Of a stretch of 64,000 nt of DNA, positions 1-7,900 are shown one piece after another. Below the pieces are notes generated by a model. It searched no databases, was not told the DNA's origin, and saw nothing but the letters and a program-made list of their open reading frames with translations. The stretch's first letter is position 1, and each line of letters opens with the position of its first letter. Source of the stretch: Streptomyces sp. NBC_01341 (lineage in GTDB: Bacteria > Actinomycetota > Actinomycetes > Streptomycetales > Streptomycetaceae). The position numbers and the translations under genes were made by a program. The stretch spans positions 3,410,001 to 3,474,000 of the forward strand of contig NZ_CP108364.1 of NCBI RefSeq assembly GCF_035946055.1, in the 5' to 3' direction.

Positions 1-1
1 G

Positions 2-559
2 CTCGCCGAGAGCGTGATCGCCGCGGACCAGAAGGTCGACGACCTGCAGCACGACCTGGAGGCGCGCGCCATCGCACTGCTCGCGCGCCAGCAGCCGGTC
101 GCCACGGATCTGCGGATCGTGGTGACCTCGCTGCGGATGAGCGCCGACCTGGAGCGGTCGGGCGACCTCGCCCAGCACGTCGCCAAGCTCGCGCGGCTCC
201 GCTTCCCGGCGACCGCGGTGCCCAACGACCTGCACGCCACCATCCTGGAGATGGGCCAGCTCGCCCAGCGGCTGATGGCGAAGTCCGCCGAGGTCATCAT
301 CACCAAGGACGTCGACCTGGCACTCCAGCTGGAGCAGGACGACGACGAGATGGATCTGCTGCACCGCACGCTGTTCCAGCACCTGATGGACGACCGCTGG
401 AAGCACGGCATCGAGACGGCCGTCGACGTGACGCTGCTCGGCCGGTACTACGAGCGCTTCGCCGACCACGCCGTATCGGTCGCCAAGCGCGTCGTCTACC
501 TGGTCACGGGTGAGCACGCGGACGAGATGCAGGCTCCGGCCTCGGTGGACGGGGCGTAG
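2..559 (+). CDS. phoU: PhoU phosphate signalling protein, 5' end outside window
   Basis: This is the C-terminal 185 residues of a PhoU-type protein; the reading frame is open to the left edge, so the true start lies outside. It shows the helical-bundle PhoU pattern: LRMSADLERSGDLAQHVAKLAR in the first repeat (residues about 40-61 of the visible part) and YYERFADHAVSVAKRVVYLVTG in the second, with the metal-binding E/D-x-x-x-D elements ERSGD and ERFADH. PhoU proteins link Pst phosphate transport to the PhoR-PhoP two-component system at the membrane. The Pst operon itself lies about 57 kb away in this window. The GTG at 14 is an internal codon. Confidence 0.93.
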   Translation, partial: LAESVIAADQKVDDLQHDLEARAIALLARQQPVATDLRIVVTSLRMSADLERSGDLAQHVAKLARLRFPATAVPNDLHATILEMGQLAQRLMAKSAEVIITKDVDLALQLEQDDDEMDLLHRTLFQHLMDDRWKHGIETAVDVTLLGRYYERFADHAVSVAKRVVYLVTGEHADEMQAPASVDGA

Positions 560-604
560 GGCTCCGGCCCCGGCGACGGGGCTCCTGCCTCGTGGGGGGC
601 GGTC

Positions 605-630
605 GGGGGCCCCGCCACCGGCGGGGGCCC
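605..630 (+). terminator. GC-rich hairpin after phoU
   Basis: A near-perfect hairpin begins 45 nt after the phoU stop: arms at 605-616 and 620-630 with a 3-nt loop (one bulged base). There is no T-run, as is usual for Streptomyces terminators. It is part of a G-rich tract (560-660) without a plausible gene. Confidence 0.45.
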
Positions 631-861
631 GTCGGGGGCTCCGGCCTCGGTGAAGGGGGCGCGAAGGGCGCGACGACCACCGCGCCCGTACGTCTGTTCC
701 CCTACGTGCGCCGTTGATGCGCCCTCCTGACGGGGCATGCAATGGGTGCGGGGGCGGCGCGCCATGCCGTACATCCCCCGCCGTCGTCATGTTCGCGCCG
801 TGCACGACGCACAGCGCGCATGTGCCGTACGCCGTCGAGTCGTACTCCCTGAGGAGGGACC
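631..861. other. Gap before the cysteine-rich microprotein
   Basis: No gene is supported here. The stretch is GC-rich and ends in a strong Shine-Dalgarno (GAGGAGGGA, 851-859) that serves the small gene at 862. The promoter of that gene must lie inside, but I cannot single out a convincing -35/-10 pair. Confidence 0.4.
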
Positions 862-1002
862 ATGGCCGATTCCCCCGTGACCGAACCCCAGCAGGAGCCC
901 CCGACCGAAGTGGTGCATCTCACCGTGCTGGGGGCCTGCGGCTGCGGCTCGGGCTGCGGGTGCGGCTGCCAGTCCGGCGCTCCCTGCCAGTGCGGCGGCT
1001 GA
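862..1002 (+). CDS. 46-residue cysteine-rich microprotein
   Basis: A short gene with an excellent ribosome site (GAGGAGG 5-10 nt before ATG 862). The product begins MADSPVTEPQQEPPTEVVHL and ends in a glycine/cysteine tail, CGCGSGCGCGCQSGAPCQCGG in two runs, with seven cysteines in the last 22 residues. Such Cys-Gly clusters commonly bind metal (metallothionein-like) or form disulfides, but no family can be named. There is no signal peptide or membrane segment, so it is probably cytosolic. It sits between phoU and a convergent MFS exporter gene and shares a bidirectional terminator with it. Coding status rests on the RBS, the in-frame cysteine periodicity and the terminator right after the stop. 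Confidence 0.75.
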   Translation: MADSPVTEPQQEPPTEVVHLTVLGACGCGSGCGCGCQSGAPCQCGG

Positions 1003-1017
1003 CCCCGGCCCGGCAAC

Positions 1018-1071
1018 GCGACGGCGGTGCCCCGCAGAGGACACCTGTCCGCTGCGGGGCACCGCCGTCGC
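1018..1071. terminator. Bidirectional terminator, 20-bp perfect stem
   Basis: Perfect 20-bp inverted repeat, arms 1018-1037 and 1052-1071, loop 14 nt. It lies 15 nt after the microprotein stop and 6 nt past the stop of the convergent MFS gene, so it can serve both transcripts. Confidence 0.85.
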
Positions 1072-1077
1072 GCGCTC

Positions 1078-2442
1078 TCAGAGGGACGAGCCGGTGCCCC
1101 CGGGCCCCGCAGCGACGGCCCGGTCGGCAGGCGCCGCCTCGTGCGCGACCACGACGGCCGGTGCGGCCAGTGACGCCTGGGTCGCGGGCGCCGCGGGTGC
1201 GACGGGAGCCGCCTGCGCGGCCTTCACCGCACCCGGCAGTTCGAGCTTCCGCATCAGCAGCCAGTAGCCGGCGGCAGTGACGGTGCCCAATACCGCGCAG
1301 GTCCCCCAGAGCCAGGCCGCGCCGTAGTGGTCGATCACGAAGCCGGACATCAGCGGGGCGACCAGCGCCGCCACCGACCAGGACATCGTGTACATCCCCT
1401 GGTAGCGGCCACGGCCGTGCGACGGGGACAGCTGTACGACGATGCCCGTCTGCGTCGGCGCGTTGACGATCTCCGCGAGGGTCCATACGCAGACCGTCAG
1501 CGCGTACACCCCGACGGATCCGGCGAAGGCGGTCAGCCCGAACCCGTACCCGGCGAGCAAGGACGAGATGATCAGCAGCCGGCGCGGATCGCGGTGCTGG
1601 ATGAAGCGGGTCACGGGGATCTGGAGGACCACGATCAGTACCCCGTTGACGGCGATGGCCGTACCGAAGTCCGAAGCGGACAGCCCGTCCGCGCCCATGG
1701 CCACCGGCAGCCCGACGTACCCCTGCTGGAAGATCAGCGCGACAAGGAACGACAGCCCGACGACGCCCATGTAGCGCCCGTCGCGCAGGACCGTGCTCAG
1801 CCGCACGTCGTCCGGCGGGCGGACCCCGGCGACCCGGGGCGCCTGCTCCGGCCTGGACTCCGGCACCTTGAGGAAGACGACGACGGCGCACACCAGGGTC
1901 AGGGCGGCTTCGCCCATGAAGCCGGCGAGGTAGCTGTACTCGGCGATGAACCCCGCACCTGCCGATGAGACGGCGAACCCCAGGTTGACGGCCCAGTAGT
2001 TGAGCGAGAAGGCCCGCACCCGGTCCTCGGGGCGGACGATGTCGGCCATCATCGCCTGCACGGCGGGGCGCGAGGCGTTGCTCGCCATGCCGACGACGAA
2101 CGCCACGCCCGCGATCGCCACCGGGTGCACCATGAACCCGAGCACGGCGACGGACACCGCGGTCGACAACTGCGCGATCAGCATCGTCGGCCGGCGGCCG
2201 ATCCGGTCCGTCATCACCCCGGCACCCAGCGACGAGACGACCCCGCCGAGCCCGTGGAGCGCGGCGACGAGACCGGCGTACGAGGCCGAGTAGCCCCGGT
2301 CCAGGGTCAGGTAGAGCGCCATGAACGTGGCGACGAAGGCCCCGAGACGGTTGACCAGTGTGCTGGTCCACAGCCACCAGAACTCCCGGGGGAAGCCGGC
2401 GACCGTCTCGTGTGCCGCCTTTCTGAGACCGGCGACGGACAT
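1078..2442 (-). CDS. MFS transporter, probable exporter
   Basis: A 454-residue major facilitator superfamily protein of the inner membrane. The N-terminal half carries the MFS signature loop between TM2 and TM3 (GAGVMTDRIGRRPTML) and about 12 hydrophobic segments follow; the central cytoplasmic loop is around residues 195-215 (VPESRPEQAPR). The C-terminal 45 residues are an Ala/Pro-rich tail typical of Streptomyces. Substrate cannot be read from sequence; the drug-exporter-like branch is most likely. ATG 2442 is chosen because GGGGGAAG lies about 8 nt upstream, while a longer reading frame to 2541 would lack this site and cover the divergent promoter with gpmA. Confidence 0.85.
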   Translation of the reverse strand: MSVAGLRKAAHETVAGFPREFWWLWTSTLVNRLGAFVATFMALYLTLDRGYSASYAGLVAALHGLGGVVSSLGAGVMTDRIGRRPTMLIAQLSTAVSVAVLGFMVHPVAIAGVAFVVGMASNASRPAVQAMMADIVRPEDRVRAFSLNYWAVNLGFAVSSAGAGFIAEYSYLAGFMGEAALTLVCAVVVFLKVPESRPEQAPRVAGVRPPDDVRLSTVLRDGRYMGVVGLSFLVALIFQQGYVGLPVAMGADGLSASDFGTAIAVNGVLIVVLQIPVTRFIQHRDPRRLLIISSLLAGYGFGLTAFAGSVGVYALTVCVWTLAEIVNAPTQTGIVVQLSPSHGRGRYQGMYTMSWSVAALVAPLMSGFVIDHYGAAWLWGTCAVLGTVTAAGYWLLMRKLELPGAVKAAQAAPVAPAAPATQASLAAPAVVVAHEAAPADRAVAAGPGGTGSSL

Positions 2443-2540
2443 AAAAACTTCCCCCAGGGACGTAAGGAATGGACGCGGACCTGTAAGCGGTACCGCAGCT
2501 GTCCGAACATTACGAAGGTGAAATCTCCGACCGCCACTCA

Positions 2541-2559
2541 ATTGACGCCGCCCGTCAAT
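2541..2559. promoter_or_regulatory. Inverted repeat in the MFS/gpmA divergent region
   Basis: ATTGACG-ccgcc-CGTCAAT, a perfect 7-bp arm repeat with 5-nt spacer, about 100 bp from the MFS start and 81 bp from gpmA. It looks like a dimer operator. The left arm also offers a TTGACG -35 element. No regulator gene is adjacent. Confidence 0.4.
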
Positions 2560-2639
2560 CGCCAGGCCCCCGCGGCGGCCGCGGTCCGCCCCTTGGCCGG
2601 GCGCGCGGAGCCCGTTCGGGTTCGATTACGCTCGGACCC

Positions 2640-3401
2640 ATGGCCGACGCACCGTACAAGCTGATCCTCCTCCGCCACGGCGAGAGCGAATGGAACGCGA
2701 AGAACCTGTTCACCGGATGGGTGGACGTAGACCTCACCGACAAGGGCGAGAAGGAGGCGGTACGCGGCGGTGAGCTGCTCAAGGACGCCGGCCTGCTCCC
2801 CGACGTCGTGCACACCTCCCTCCAGAAGCGCGCGATCCGCACCGCCCAGCTCGGGCTCGAGGCAGCGGACCGCCACTGGATCCCCGTCCACCGCTCCTGG
2901 CGGCTGAACGAGCGCCACTACGGCGCGCTGCAGGGCAAGGACAAGGCCCAGACGCTCGCCGAGTTCGGCGAGGAGCAGTTCATGCTGTGGCGCCGCTCCT
3001 ACGACACCCCGCCGCCGGCGCTCGAAGACGGCGCGGAGTTCTCGCAGAGCGCCGACCCGCGCTACGCGACGATCCCGACGGAACTGCGCCCGCGCACGGA
3101 GTGCCTCAAGGACGTCGTCGAGCGCATGCTGCCGTACTGGTACGACGGCATCGTCCCGGACCTCCTCGACGGCAAGACCGTCCTGGTCGCCGCCCACGGC
3201 AACAGCCTCCGCGGCCTGGTGAAGCACCTGGACGGCATCTCCGACGACGCCATCTCGGGCCTCAACATCCCGACCGGCATCCCGCTCTCCTACGAGCTGG
3301 ACGCCGACTTCCGCCCCCTGAAGCCGGGCGGCACCTACCTGGACCCGGACGCGGCGAAGGCTGCGATCGAGGCTGTGAAGAACCAGGGCAAGAAGAAGTA
3401 A
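2640..3401 (+). CDS. gpmA: 2,3-bisphosphoglycerate-dependent phosphoglycerate mutase
   Basis: 253 residues. Interconverts 3- and 2-phosphoglycerate in glycolysis/gluconeogenesis in the cytosol. The phosphohistidine motif [10 protein letters not shown] lies at residues 9-18, followed by [15 protein letters not shown], the RRSYDTPPP element, and the second catalytic histidine in [17 protein letters not shown]. Length and motifs fit the dPGM family throughout. No Shine-Dalgarno precedes ATG 2640; instead TACGCT (2627-2632) sits exactly 7 nt upstream, so a leaderless transcript is expected. A strong terminator follows. Confidence 0.97.
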   Translation: MADAPYKLILLRHGESEWNAKNLFTGWVDVDLTDKGEKEAVRGGELLKDAGLLPDVVHTSLQKRAIRTAQLGLEAADRHWIPVHRSWRLNERHYGALQGKDKAQTLAEFGEEQFMLWRRSYDTPPPALEDGAEFSQSADPRYATIPTELRPRTECLKDVVERMLPYWYDGIVPDLLDGKTVLVAAHGNSLRGLVKHLDGISDDAISGLNIPTGIPLSYELDADFRPLKPGGTYLDPDAAKAAIEAVKNQGKKK

Positions 3402-3413
3402 GCAGAGCTGAAG

Positions 3414-3456
3414 AAGCCCCCCACCTGCGGGTTTTCCGCGTGGTGGGGGGCTTTTC
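3414..3456 (+). terminator. Rho-independent terminator of gpmA
   Basis: Arms 3414-3425 (AAGCCCCCCACC) and 3442-3453 (GGTGGGGGGCTT), 16-nt loop, followed by TTTTC. It begins 13 nt after the gpmA stop. One of the few in this window with a real T-run. Confidence 0.93.
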
Positions 3457-3502
3457 GGTGTGTTGGGCGACTGTGGGCCGTCAGCCGGTCGATCGCTTCA
3501 TC

Positions 3503-3778
3503 TCAGGACTTGAGGAAGTCCGGCCCCGGCTGTTCCCTCATCTGCGCCAGTGCTCCCGCAGCAAGGAGGGCCGTGACAGCCGCCTCAGCGTCTTCCTGAG
3601 ATACGCCGTCGAGGATCAGAGCGGGAACCTGCACGGCCAGGGCTTTGCTACGCCAGAGACTCAGGCCGGTCAGTCGGCGCACGACCTGCGCGACGTCCAG
3701 CACGCGGATGCCGGGATCGGTGAGCACGACGTCATGGGGGATGCCGTCGCACACCAGCAAGAAGTAGTCGTCCGCCAT
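3503..3778 (-). CDS. Free-standing ribosomal L7/L12 C-terminal-like domain protein
   Basis: 91 residues. The segment VVLTDPGIRVLDVAQVVRRLTGLSLWRSKALAVQVPALILDGVSQEDAEAAVTALLAAGA aligns along its length with the ribosomal stalk protein L7/L12 C-terminal domain (pattern V-x-L-x-x-x-G-x-K-x-x-V-I-K-x-V-R-x-x-T-G-L-G-L-K-E-A-K; G-V-x-x-x-x-A-E). It lacks the dimerising N-terminal domain and hinge, and the conserved lysines that contact elongation factors are mostly replaced, so it is not a ribosomal stalk. Function unknown; similar orphan domains occur in Streptomyces. ATG 3778 is preceded by GGGGAGGG at 5-12 nt. Confidence 0.75.
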   Translation of the reverse strand: MADDYFLLVCDGIPHDVVLTDPGIRVLDVAQVVRRLTGLSLWRSKALAVQVPALILDGVSQEDAEAAVTALLAAGALAQMREQPGPDFLKS

Positions 3779-4177
3779 GGCCCTCCCCCTCTCTCGAACT
3801 CGGAGCGTACGATCCCTCAACCGCCGTGTCGTGCCGATTTGGTGGACCCGAAGACAGCGGCCGCGGCCATAGGAGAGCGCGGCGCCCCGAGCTCGGGGGA
3901 AGCCGCTTGACCGGCGGCGACTCGCTGAGGCAGGTGCCGAACGGCAGGGCGCCGTGGTTCCGGGCCGGACAGCCGATACCCGAGTTCGCTCCTTCATCAA
4001 CCGTTCACAGCAGCCGCGTTGGGGGACGGCCCGGCCGGCGTGGGGCCGTTCTGCGTACGCTGCGCCCGTGGCCGCACCCGCTAACCTGACCCCCACACCT
4101 GCCCGTTACCCAGGTGCACACCCCGCGCCGTACGGGCAGGCGGGGCGCGGAGAGCAAGGAGATCGGGGAGAACCATC
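3779..4177. other. 399-bp gap with a 14-bp palindrome
   Basis: No gene is supported. It separates divergent genes and must hold the promoters of both. The only structure I see is a perfect palindrome CCCCGAGCTCGGGG at 3885-3898, 107 bp before the L7/L12-like gene start. Confidence 0.4.
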
Positions 4178-4426
4178 ATGGGCGAGTCTCTGAGGACCTT
4201 CGTCGGCGGGACCGAGGTCGAGGTTCCCAACAGCATCCCAGCGATCCGCGCCGCGCTCCCCGACGAGAGACGCGAGGAGTTCGACAGCGCGATCAACGAG
4301 GCCGGGGTGCACGAGATCCAGGCGGTGATGCGTCACTGGATGCTCGAGGCCGTGCCCGATCCCGAGGCCGAGAAGATTCTTGACCGGCTGGCCCAGGACG
4401 AGGCCGAGAGGCGGAACGTCGCTTGA
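4178..4426 (+). CDS. Small antitoxin-like protein
   Basis: 82 residues, acidic, all-helical in appearance: MGESLRTFVGGTEVEVPNSI then RAALPDERREEFDSAINEAG and a charged C-terminus. The layout (short N-terminal beta segment, then amphipathic helices, acidic) fits antitoxin partners of RelE/ParE-type toxins. The following gene overlaps it by 4 nt and encodes a basic/mixed 80-residue protein of RelE-like size. Ribosome site CGGGGAGAACC before ATG 4178. The pairing is inferred from size, order and overlap, not from a recognised family signature. Confidence 0.6.
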   Translation: MGESLRTFVGGTEVEVPNSIPAIRAALPDERREEFDSAINEAGVHEIQAVMRHWMLEAVPDPEAEKILDRLAQDEAERRNVA

Positions 4427-4665
4427 GTTTCCGCATCTCCTACGCCCCGCCCGCCGACGACACGTTGGCCAAGATGCGCGACGGTGACGCGTTCCGCGGC
4501 GAGATGGCGCGCACCCTCGGCCTCGATCCCTACGGACACGCCTCCAGCGCCGTCAAGCTCGAACGCGACCGGCGCGAGGCGACCGTGGGCGGGGCCATCG
4601 TCCTCTACTACGTCTCCGGAACCGTGCTGACGGTCACCGTCGTCAGGCTCGTCCCCCTGCCGTAG
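4423..4665 (+). CDS. Small RelE-like protein, possible toxin
   Basis: 80 residues, starting at TTG 4423 within the stop of the previous gene (TTGA overlap), which indicates translational coupling. Sequence pattern: RISYAPPADDTLAKM, then a helix with MARTLGLDPYGHASSAV, a strand with RDRREATVGGAIVLYYVSG and a hydrophobic terminal strand VLTVTVVRLVPLP. This order (strand-helix-helix-three strands ending in a hydrophobic strand) is that of RelE/ParE folds and resembles 'type II toxin-antitoxin RelE' proteins of actinobacteria. Catalytic residues cannot be assigned with certainty. Confidence 0.6.
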   Translation: MSFRISYAPPADDTLAKMRDGDAFRGEMARTLGLDPYGHASSAVKLERDRREATVGGAIVLYYVSGTVLTVTVVRLVPLP

Positions 4666-4764
4666 GGCGGCCGCTCCCCTGGGACGCACCCTCCTGGACT
4701 GCGCAGGGGCGGGAGCCGTCCTGCCCGCCCCCGCCCCGCCTGCCCGGCCCTGACAGCCCGAGGA

Positions 4765-5544
4765 TCAGCCGAGCTTCCCGGCCTGCGCGTCGATGACGGC
4801 GGTCGGCTTGTCGAAGTCGGACTTCTCGCCCGTCGCGCCGAGGTTGAAGGAGAAGAACGTGGCGACCGTGCCGCCCTTGCGGAGGCTCACGAGCTTGAAG
4901 GGGACCGCGGACTCGCCCTTCCCCATCTGCACCCTCCAGGCGACGGCCTCGTCACCACCGGCCACCTTCTCCTCGGTCAGCGAGGTGATCGTCTGCCTCG
5001 TGTCCTTCATCGTCAGAGTGAACCCGCCCGTCGCGCACTTGGCTGCGGACTCCCTCAGTTCGGCCAGGTTCTTCTCGGCACCGTCACCGTCGTACGAGGC
5101 CAGCGTGACCAGGGACGACGTCATGTCGAGCGCGCCGTTCATGGCGTCCTTCAGGTCCCCGGGGGCGGACTTCTTCTTCTTGGGCTCCTCGACGGCCTTG
5201 CGCCCGGAGTTGCCCACCGGGGTGCCTCGCTTCACGCCGTAGAACGCGAACCCGATCGGCTGGCACTCCTTCTTGTCCACGGTGACGGCCTCGGGCGCGA
5301 CGATGTCCTCCGGTCCCGTCTTGGAGATCTTGTATCCGTCGACGTCGCCCTGCTCCAGCGACACCTTCTCCAGTTCGGCCGTCGTGAGGGCCTTGACCGC
5401 GGACGTGCCCGCGTCGTCCTTGGCACCCGGCGCGGCGCTGTCACCCTTGCCGCCGGAGTCCGAGCCGCCGCAGGCGGTGGCGAGCAGGGCGAGGCACGCG
5501 GCGGAGGCGGCGAGGGCGGTACGGCGTACGGCGGTGGCGCGCAT
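4765..5544 (-). CDS. Secreted lipoprotein of unknown function
   Basis: 259 residues. Signal peptide with lipobox LLATAC; the lipidated cysteine is residue 25, after an RATAVRR n-region. A Gly/Ser/Asp-rich linker (26-47) precedes a soluble domain that begins ALTTAELEKVSLEQGDVDGYKI and contains TVDKKECQPIGFAF, a cysteine pair and a C-terminal FSFNLG. It resembles the PknH-sensor/LppX-like class of Streptomyces lipoproteins only in general layout; no ligand can be named. Anchored to the outer face of the membrane. Monocistronic, transcribed toward the toxin-like gene. Confidence 0.8.
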   Translation of the reverse strand: MRATAVRRTALAASAACLALLATACGGSDSGGKGDSAAPGAKDDAGTSAVKALTTAELEKVSLEQGDVDGYKISKTGPEDIVAPEAVTVDKKECQPIGFAFYGVKRGTPVGNSGRKAVEEPKKKKSAPGDLKDAMNGALDMTSSLVTLASYDGDGAEKNLAELRESAAKCATGGFTLTMKDTRQTITSLTEEKVAGGDEAVAWRVQMGKGESAVPFKLVSLRKGGTVATFFSFNLGATGEKSDFDKPTAVIDAQAGKLG

Positions 5545-5783
5545 GGTTCGTTCAACTCTCGGTACGAAGGAGCAACACCCCTCCCCGAAGCAGGTATTCA
5601 GGACCTTCTCAGGAGGGTTGTCGCGGTGCGGAACACTCTACGATCGGACACCAGTCCGGCAGCCGTTCCGCCTGGCCACGGGATGTGATCGTGATTCTGC
5701 TGTGATCAGCCTGTGAAGGCGCCGCGGGGCCCGTGGATGCCGTGCAAAAGCCAGGAGCCGTCGGCTTGCTCGACGACATCCAC

Positions 5784-6290
5784 TCAGGAGGGGCGCCGCG
5801 TGAGGTGTGTGAAGGCGTCCAGGTTGCGGGTGGACTCCCCCCGCTCCACCCGCCAGGCGTACTCCTTGCGGATCGCGCTCGCGAAGCCCAGTTCGAGCAG
5901 CGGGTTGAACGCGCCGTCCGCCGCTTCGAGGACCGCGCCGAGCAGCCGGTCGAGCTCTGCGGGGGTGACGACCGACAGCGGGAGCCGGCCGGTCAGGTAG
6001 ATGTCGCCGAGCTGGTCGATCGCGTAACTCACGCCGAAGAGACGGAGGTTGTGCTCCAGGAGCCAGCGGTGCACGGCGGCGTCGTTCTCGTCCGGGTGGC
6101 GGATGACGAACGCGTTGAGGGAGAGGGAGTGCTGCCCGACGCGCAGGGAACAGGTCGTGGACAGCTTTCGCGTGCCCGGGAGCTTCACGACGTAGGTGCC
6201 GGGCTCGGGGCTCTCCCATTCGAGTTCCGCGTCGTTCAGCGTCGCCTCGACGACCTGCGCCGCTGCTGTCCCACCGGATACGTCAGCCAT
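5784..6290 (-). CDS. YbjN domain-containing protein
   Basis: 168 residues. YbjN/CesT-like (type III secretion chaperone fold) domain spanning nearly the whole protein: LEWESPEPGTYVVKLPGTRKL near the start, SLSLNAFVIRHPDENDAAVHRWLLEHN in the middle and GRLPLSVVTPAELDRLLGAVLEAAD toward the end. Proteins of this kind are widespread in actinobacteria beside mshA, but their molecular role is not established. ATG 6290 lies 6 nt after TACGCT (6297-6302, minus strand) with no Shine-Dalgarno, so a leaderless mRNA is predicted. mshA is the next gene upstream on the same strand (76-nt gap). Confidence 0.85.
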   Translation of the reverse strand: MADVSGGTAAAQVVEATLNDAELEWESPEPGTYVVKLPGTRKLSTTCSLRVGQHSLSLNAFVIRHPDENDAAVHRWLLEHNLRLFGVSYAIDQLGDIYLTGRLPLSVVTPAELDRLLGAVLEAADGAFNPLLELGFASAIRKEYAWRVERGESTRNLDAFTHLTRRPS

Positions 6291-6366
6291 GGTCCGAGCG
6301 TACGACAGGGTGCCCCGCGAGCCCCGGCCGCGGTGCGACGGCCGGGCTGCTCGGCGGGGCGACGGC

Positions 6367-7716
6367 TCAGTGGTGGTGCGAGCGGGCGCGACGTCGGTGC
6401 TGCATCGCGGCCGTGTAGACGTCGGCGGTGGCCGACGCCGCCGCGTCCCAGCCGAACGACTGGGCGTGGGCGGCGGCCGCGGCCCCCATCCGTCCGGCAA
6501 GCTCGGGGCTTCCGGCGAACCGGCCCAGCGCCTGGGCGTACGCCTCCGGGTCGTGGCCGGGGATGAGGAAACCGCTGGTGCCGTCCTGGACCGCCACCGG
6601 CAGGCCGCCGACGGCCGCTGCGAGCACCGGCGTACCGGTCGCCTGTGCCTCTATGGCGACGAGTCCGAAGGACTCGCTGTAGGAGGGCATGACCAGCACG
6701 GACGCCGCCCTGAACCAGTCGGCGAGCTGGTCCTGGCAGACCGGCGGGTGGAAGCGGACGACATCCGCGATACCCAGGCGTGCGGCCAGCTTCTGCAGGC
6801 CCTCGGGCTTGGCGAGACCGCTGCCGCTGGGGCCTCCGACGACGGGGACGACGATGCGCGAGCGCAGCGAGGGGTCGCGGTCGAGGAGCACGGCCACCGC
6901 TCGCAACAGCACGTCCGGCGCCTTCAACGGCTGGATGCGCCCGGCGAACAGCGGGATCAGGGCGTCCTGGGGCAGCCCCAGCCGGGCCCGGGCGGCGGCG
7001 CGACCGTCGGCGGGGCAGAAACGTTCCAGGTTCACCCCGGGGTGCACGACGGCGACCGAGGCCGGATCCGCGTCGTAGAAGCGGATGAGTTCGTCCGCTT
7101 CACCCGCCGTGTTGGCGATGAGGCGGTCGGAGGCGTGGACGATCTGGGTCTCGCCGATGACACGCGCGGCGGGCTCGGGGGTGTCGCCCTCGGCGAGTGC
7201 GGCGTTCTTGACCTTCGCCATGGTGTGCATGGCGTGGACGAGGGGCACGCCCCAGCGCTGGGCTGCGAGCCAGCCGACCTGTCCGGAGAGCCAGTAGTGC
7301 GAGTGGACGAGGTCGTAGTAGCCGGGGCGCTGGCCGGCCCATGCCTGCATCACGCCGTGTGTGAAGGCGCAGAGCTGGGCAGGCAGCTCCTCCTTGGCGA
7401 GGCCCTCGTACGGCCCGGCGTCGATGTGGCGGACCAGGACGCCGGGCGCCATCTCGACCGTCGGCGCCAGCCCGCCGGTGGTGGCACGCGTGAAGATCTC
7501 GACCTCGATGCCGATCGCGGCGAGACGCCTGGCCAGCTCGACGATGTAGACGTTCATGCCGCCCGCGTCGCCCGTGCCGGGCTGGTGCAGGGGCGAGGTG
7601 TGGACGGAGAGCATGGCGACGCGGCGCGGCTTGCGGTGGCCGCCCGCGAAACCGCCCGGAAAGCGGATCCGGGGTGCCGCACGGCCGCTGCCGAGCCGGG
7701 AGACGTACTGGCTCAC
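6367..7716 (-). CDS. mshA: D-inositol-3-phosphate glycosyltransferase (mycothiol step 1)
   Basis: 449 residues, GT4 glycosyltransferase. Transfers GlcNAc from UDP-GlcNAc to 1D-myo-inositol 3-phosphate, the first committed step of mycothiol synthesis. Seen: N-terminal [23 protein letters not shown] (residues about 35-57), [29 protein letters not shown], and the donor-site E-x7-E motif in [25 protein letters not shown] 7716 is chosen because GGAGGAG lies 7-13 nt upstream; the frame extends further but without such a site. mshD, the last mycothiol enzyme, is about 40 kb downstream at 47932. Confidence 0.95.
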   Translation of the reverse strand: MSQYVSRLGSGRAAPRIRFPGGFAGGHRKPRRVAMLSVHTSPLHQPGTGDAGGMNVYIVELARRLAAIGIEVEIFTRATTGGLAPTVEMAPGVLVRHIDAGPYEGLAKEELPAQLCAFTHGVMQAWAGQRPGYYDLVHSHYWLSGQVGWLAAQRWGVPLVHAMHTMAKVKNAALAEGDTPEPAARVIGETQIVHASDRLIANTAGEADELIRFYDADPASVAVVHPGVNLERFCPADGRAAARARLGLPQDALIPLFAGRIQPLKAPDVLLRAVAVLLDRDPSLRSRIVVPVVGGPSGSGLAKPEGLQKLAARLGIADVVRFHPPVCQDQLADWFRAASVLVMPSYSESFGLVAIEAQATGTPVLAAAVGGLPVAVQDGTSGFLIPGHDPEAYAQALGRFAGSPELAGRMGAAAAAHAQSFGWDAAASATADVYTAAMQHRRRARSHHH

Positions 7717-7813
7717 GGTCCCGCTCCTCCTCGCTCGGGGCATGACACGTACGGGGCACACGACCCCTTCGGGGACCAGAACAGCGGAACTGGCTCGTTC
7801 ATTTCCGCTTTGC

Positions 7814-7830
7814 CGAATCATTACGATTCG
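7814..7830. promoter_or_regulatory. Inverted repeat CGAATC-N5-GATTCG upstream of mshA
   Basis: Perfect 6-bp arms (7814-7819, 7825-7830) around ATTAC. On the minus strand it contains TAATGAT, a plausible -10 for mshA; on the plus strand it is about 70 bp before the methyltransferase. Candidate operator or divergent-promoter element. Confidence 0.4.
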
Positions 7831-7900
7831 CTCGGCGCGCCTCGCCGCCCGCCACTCGTCGCCACACCTGCCCGTCGGCGCTTCGCATACGCTCCCTGTC

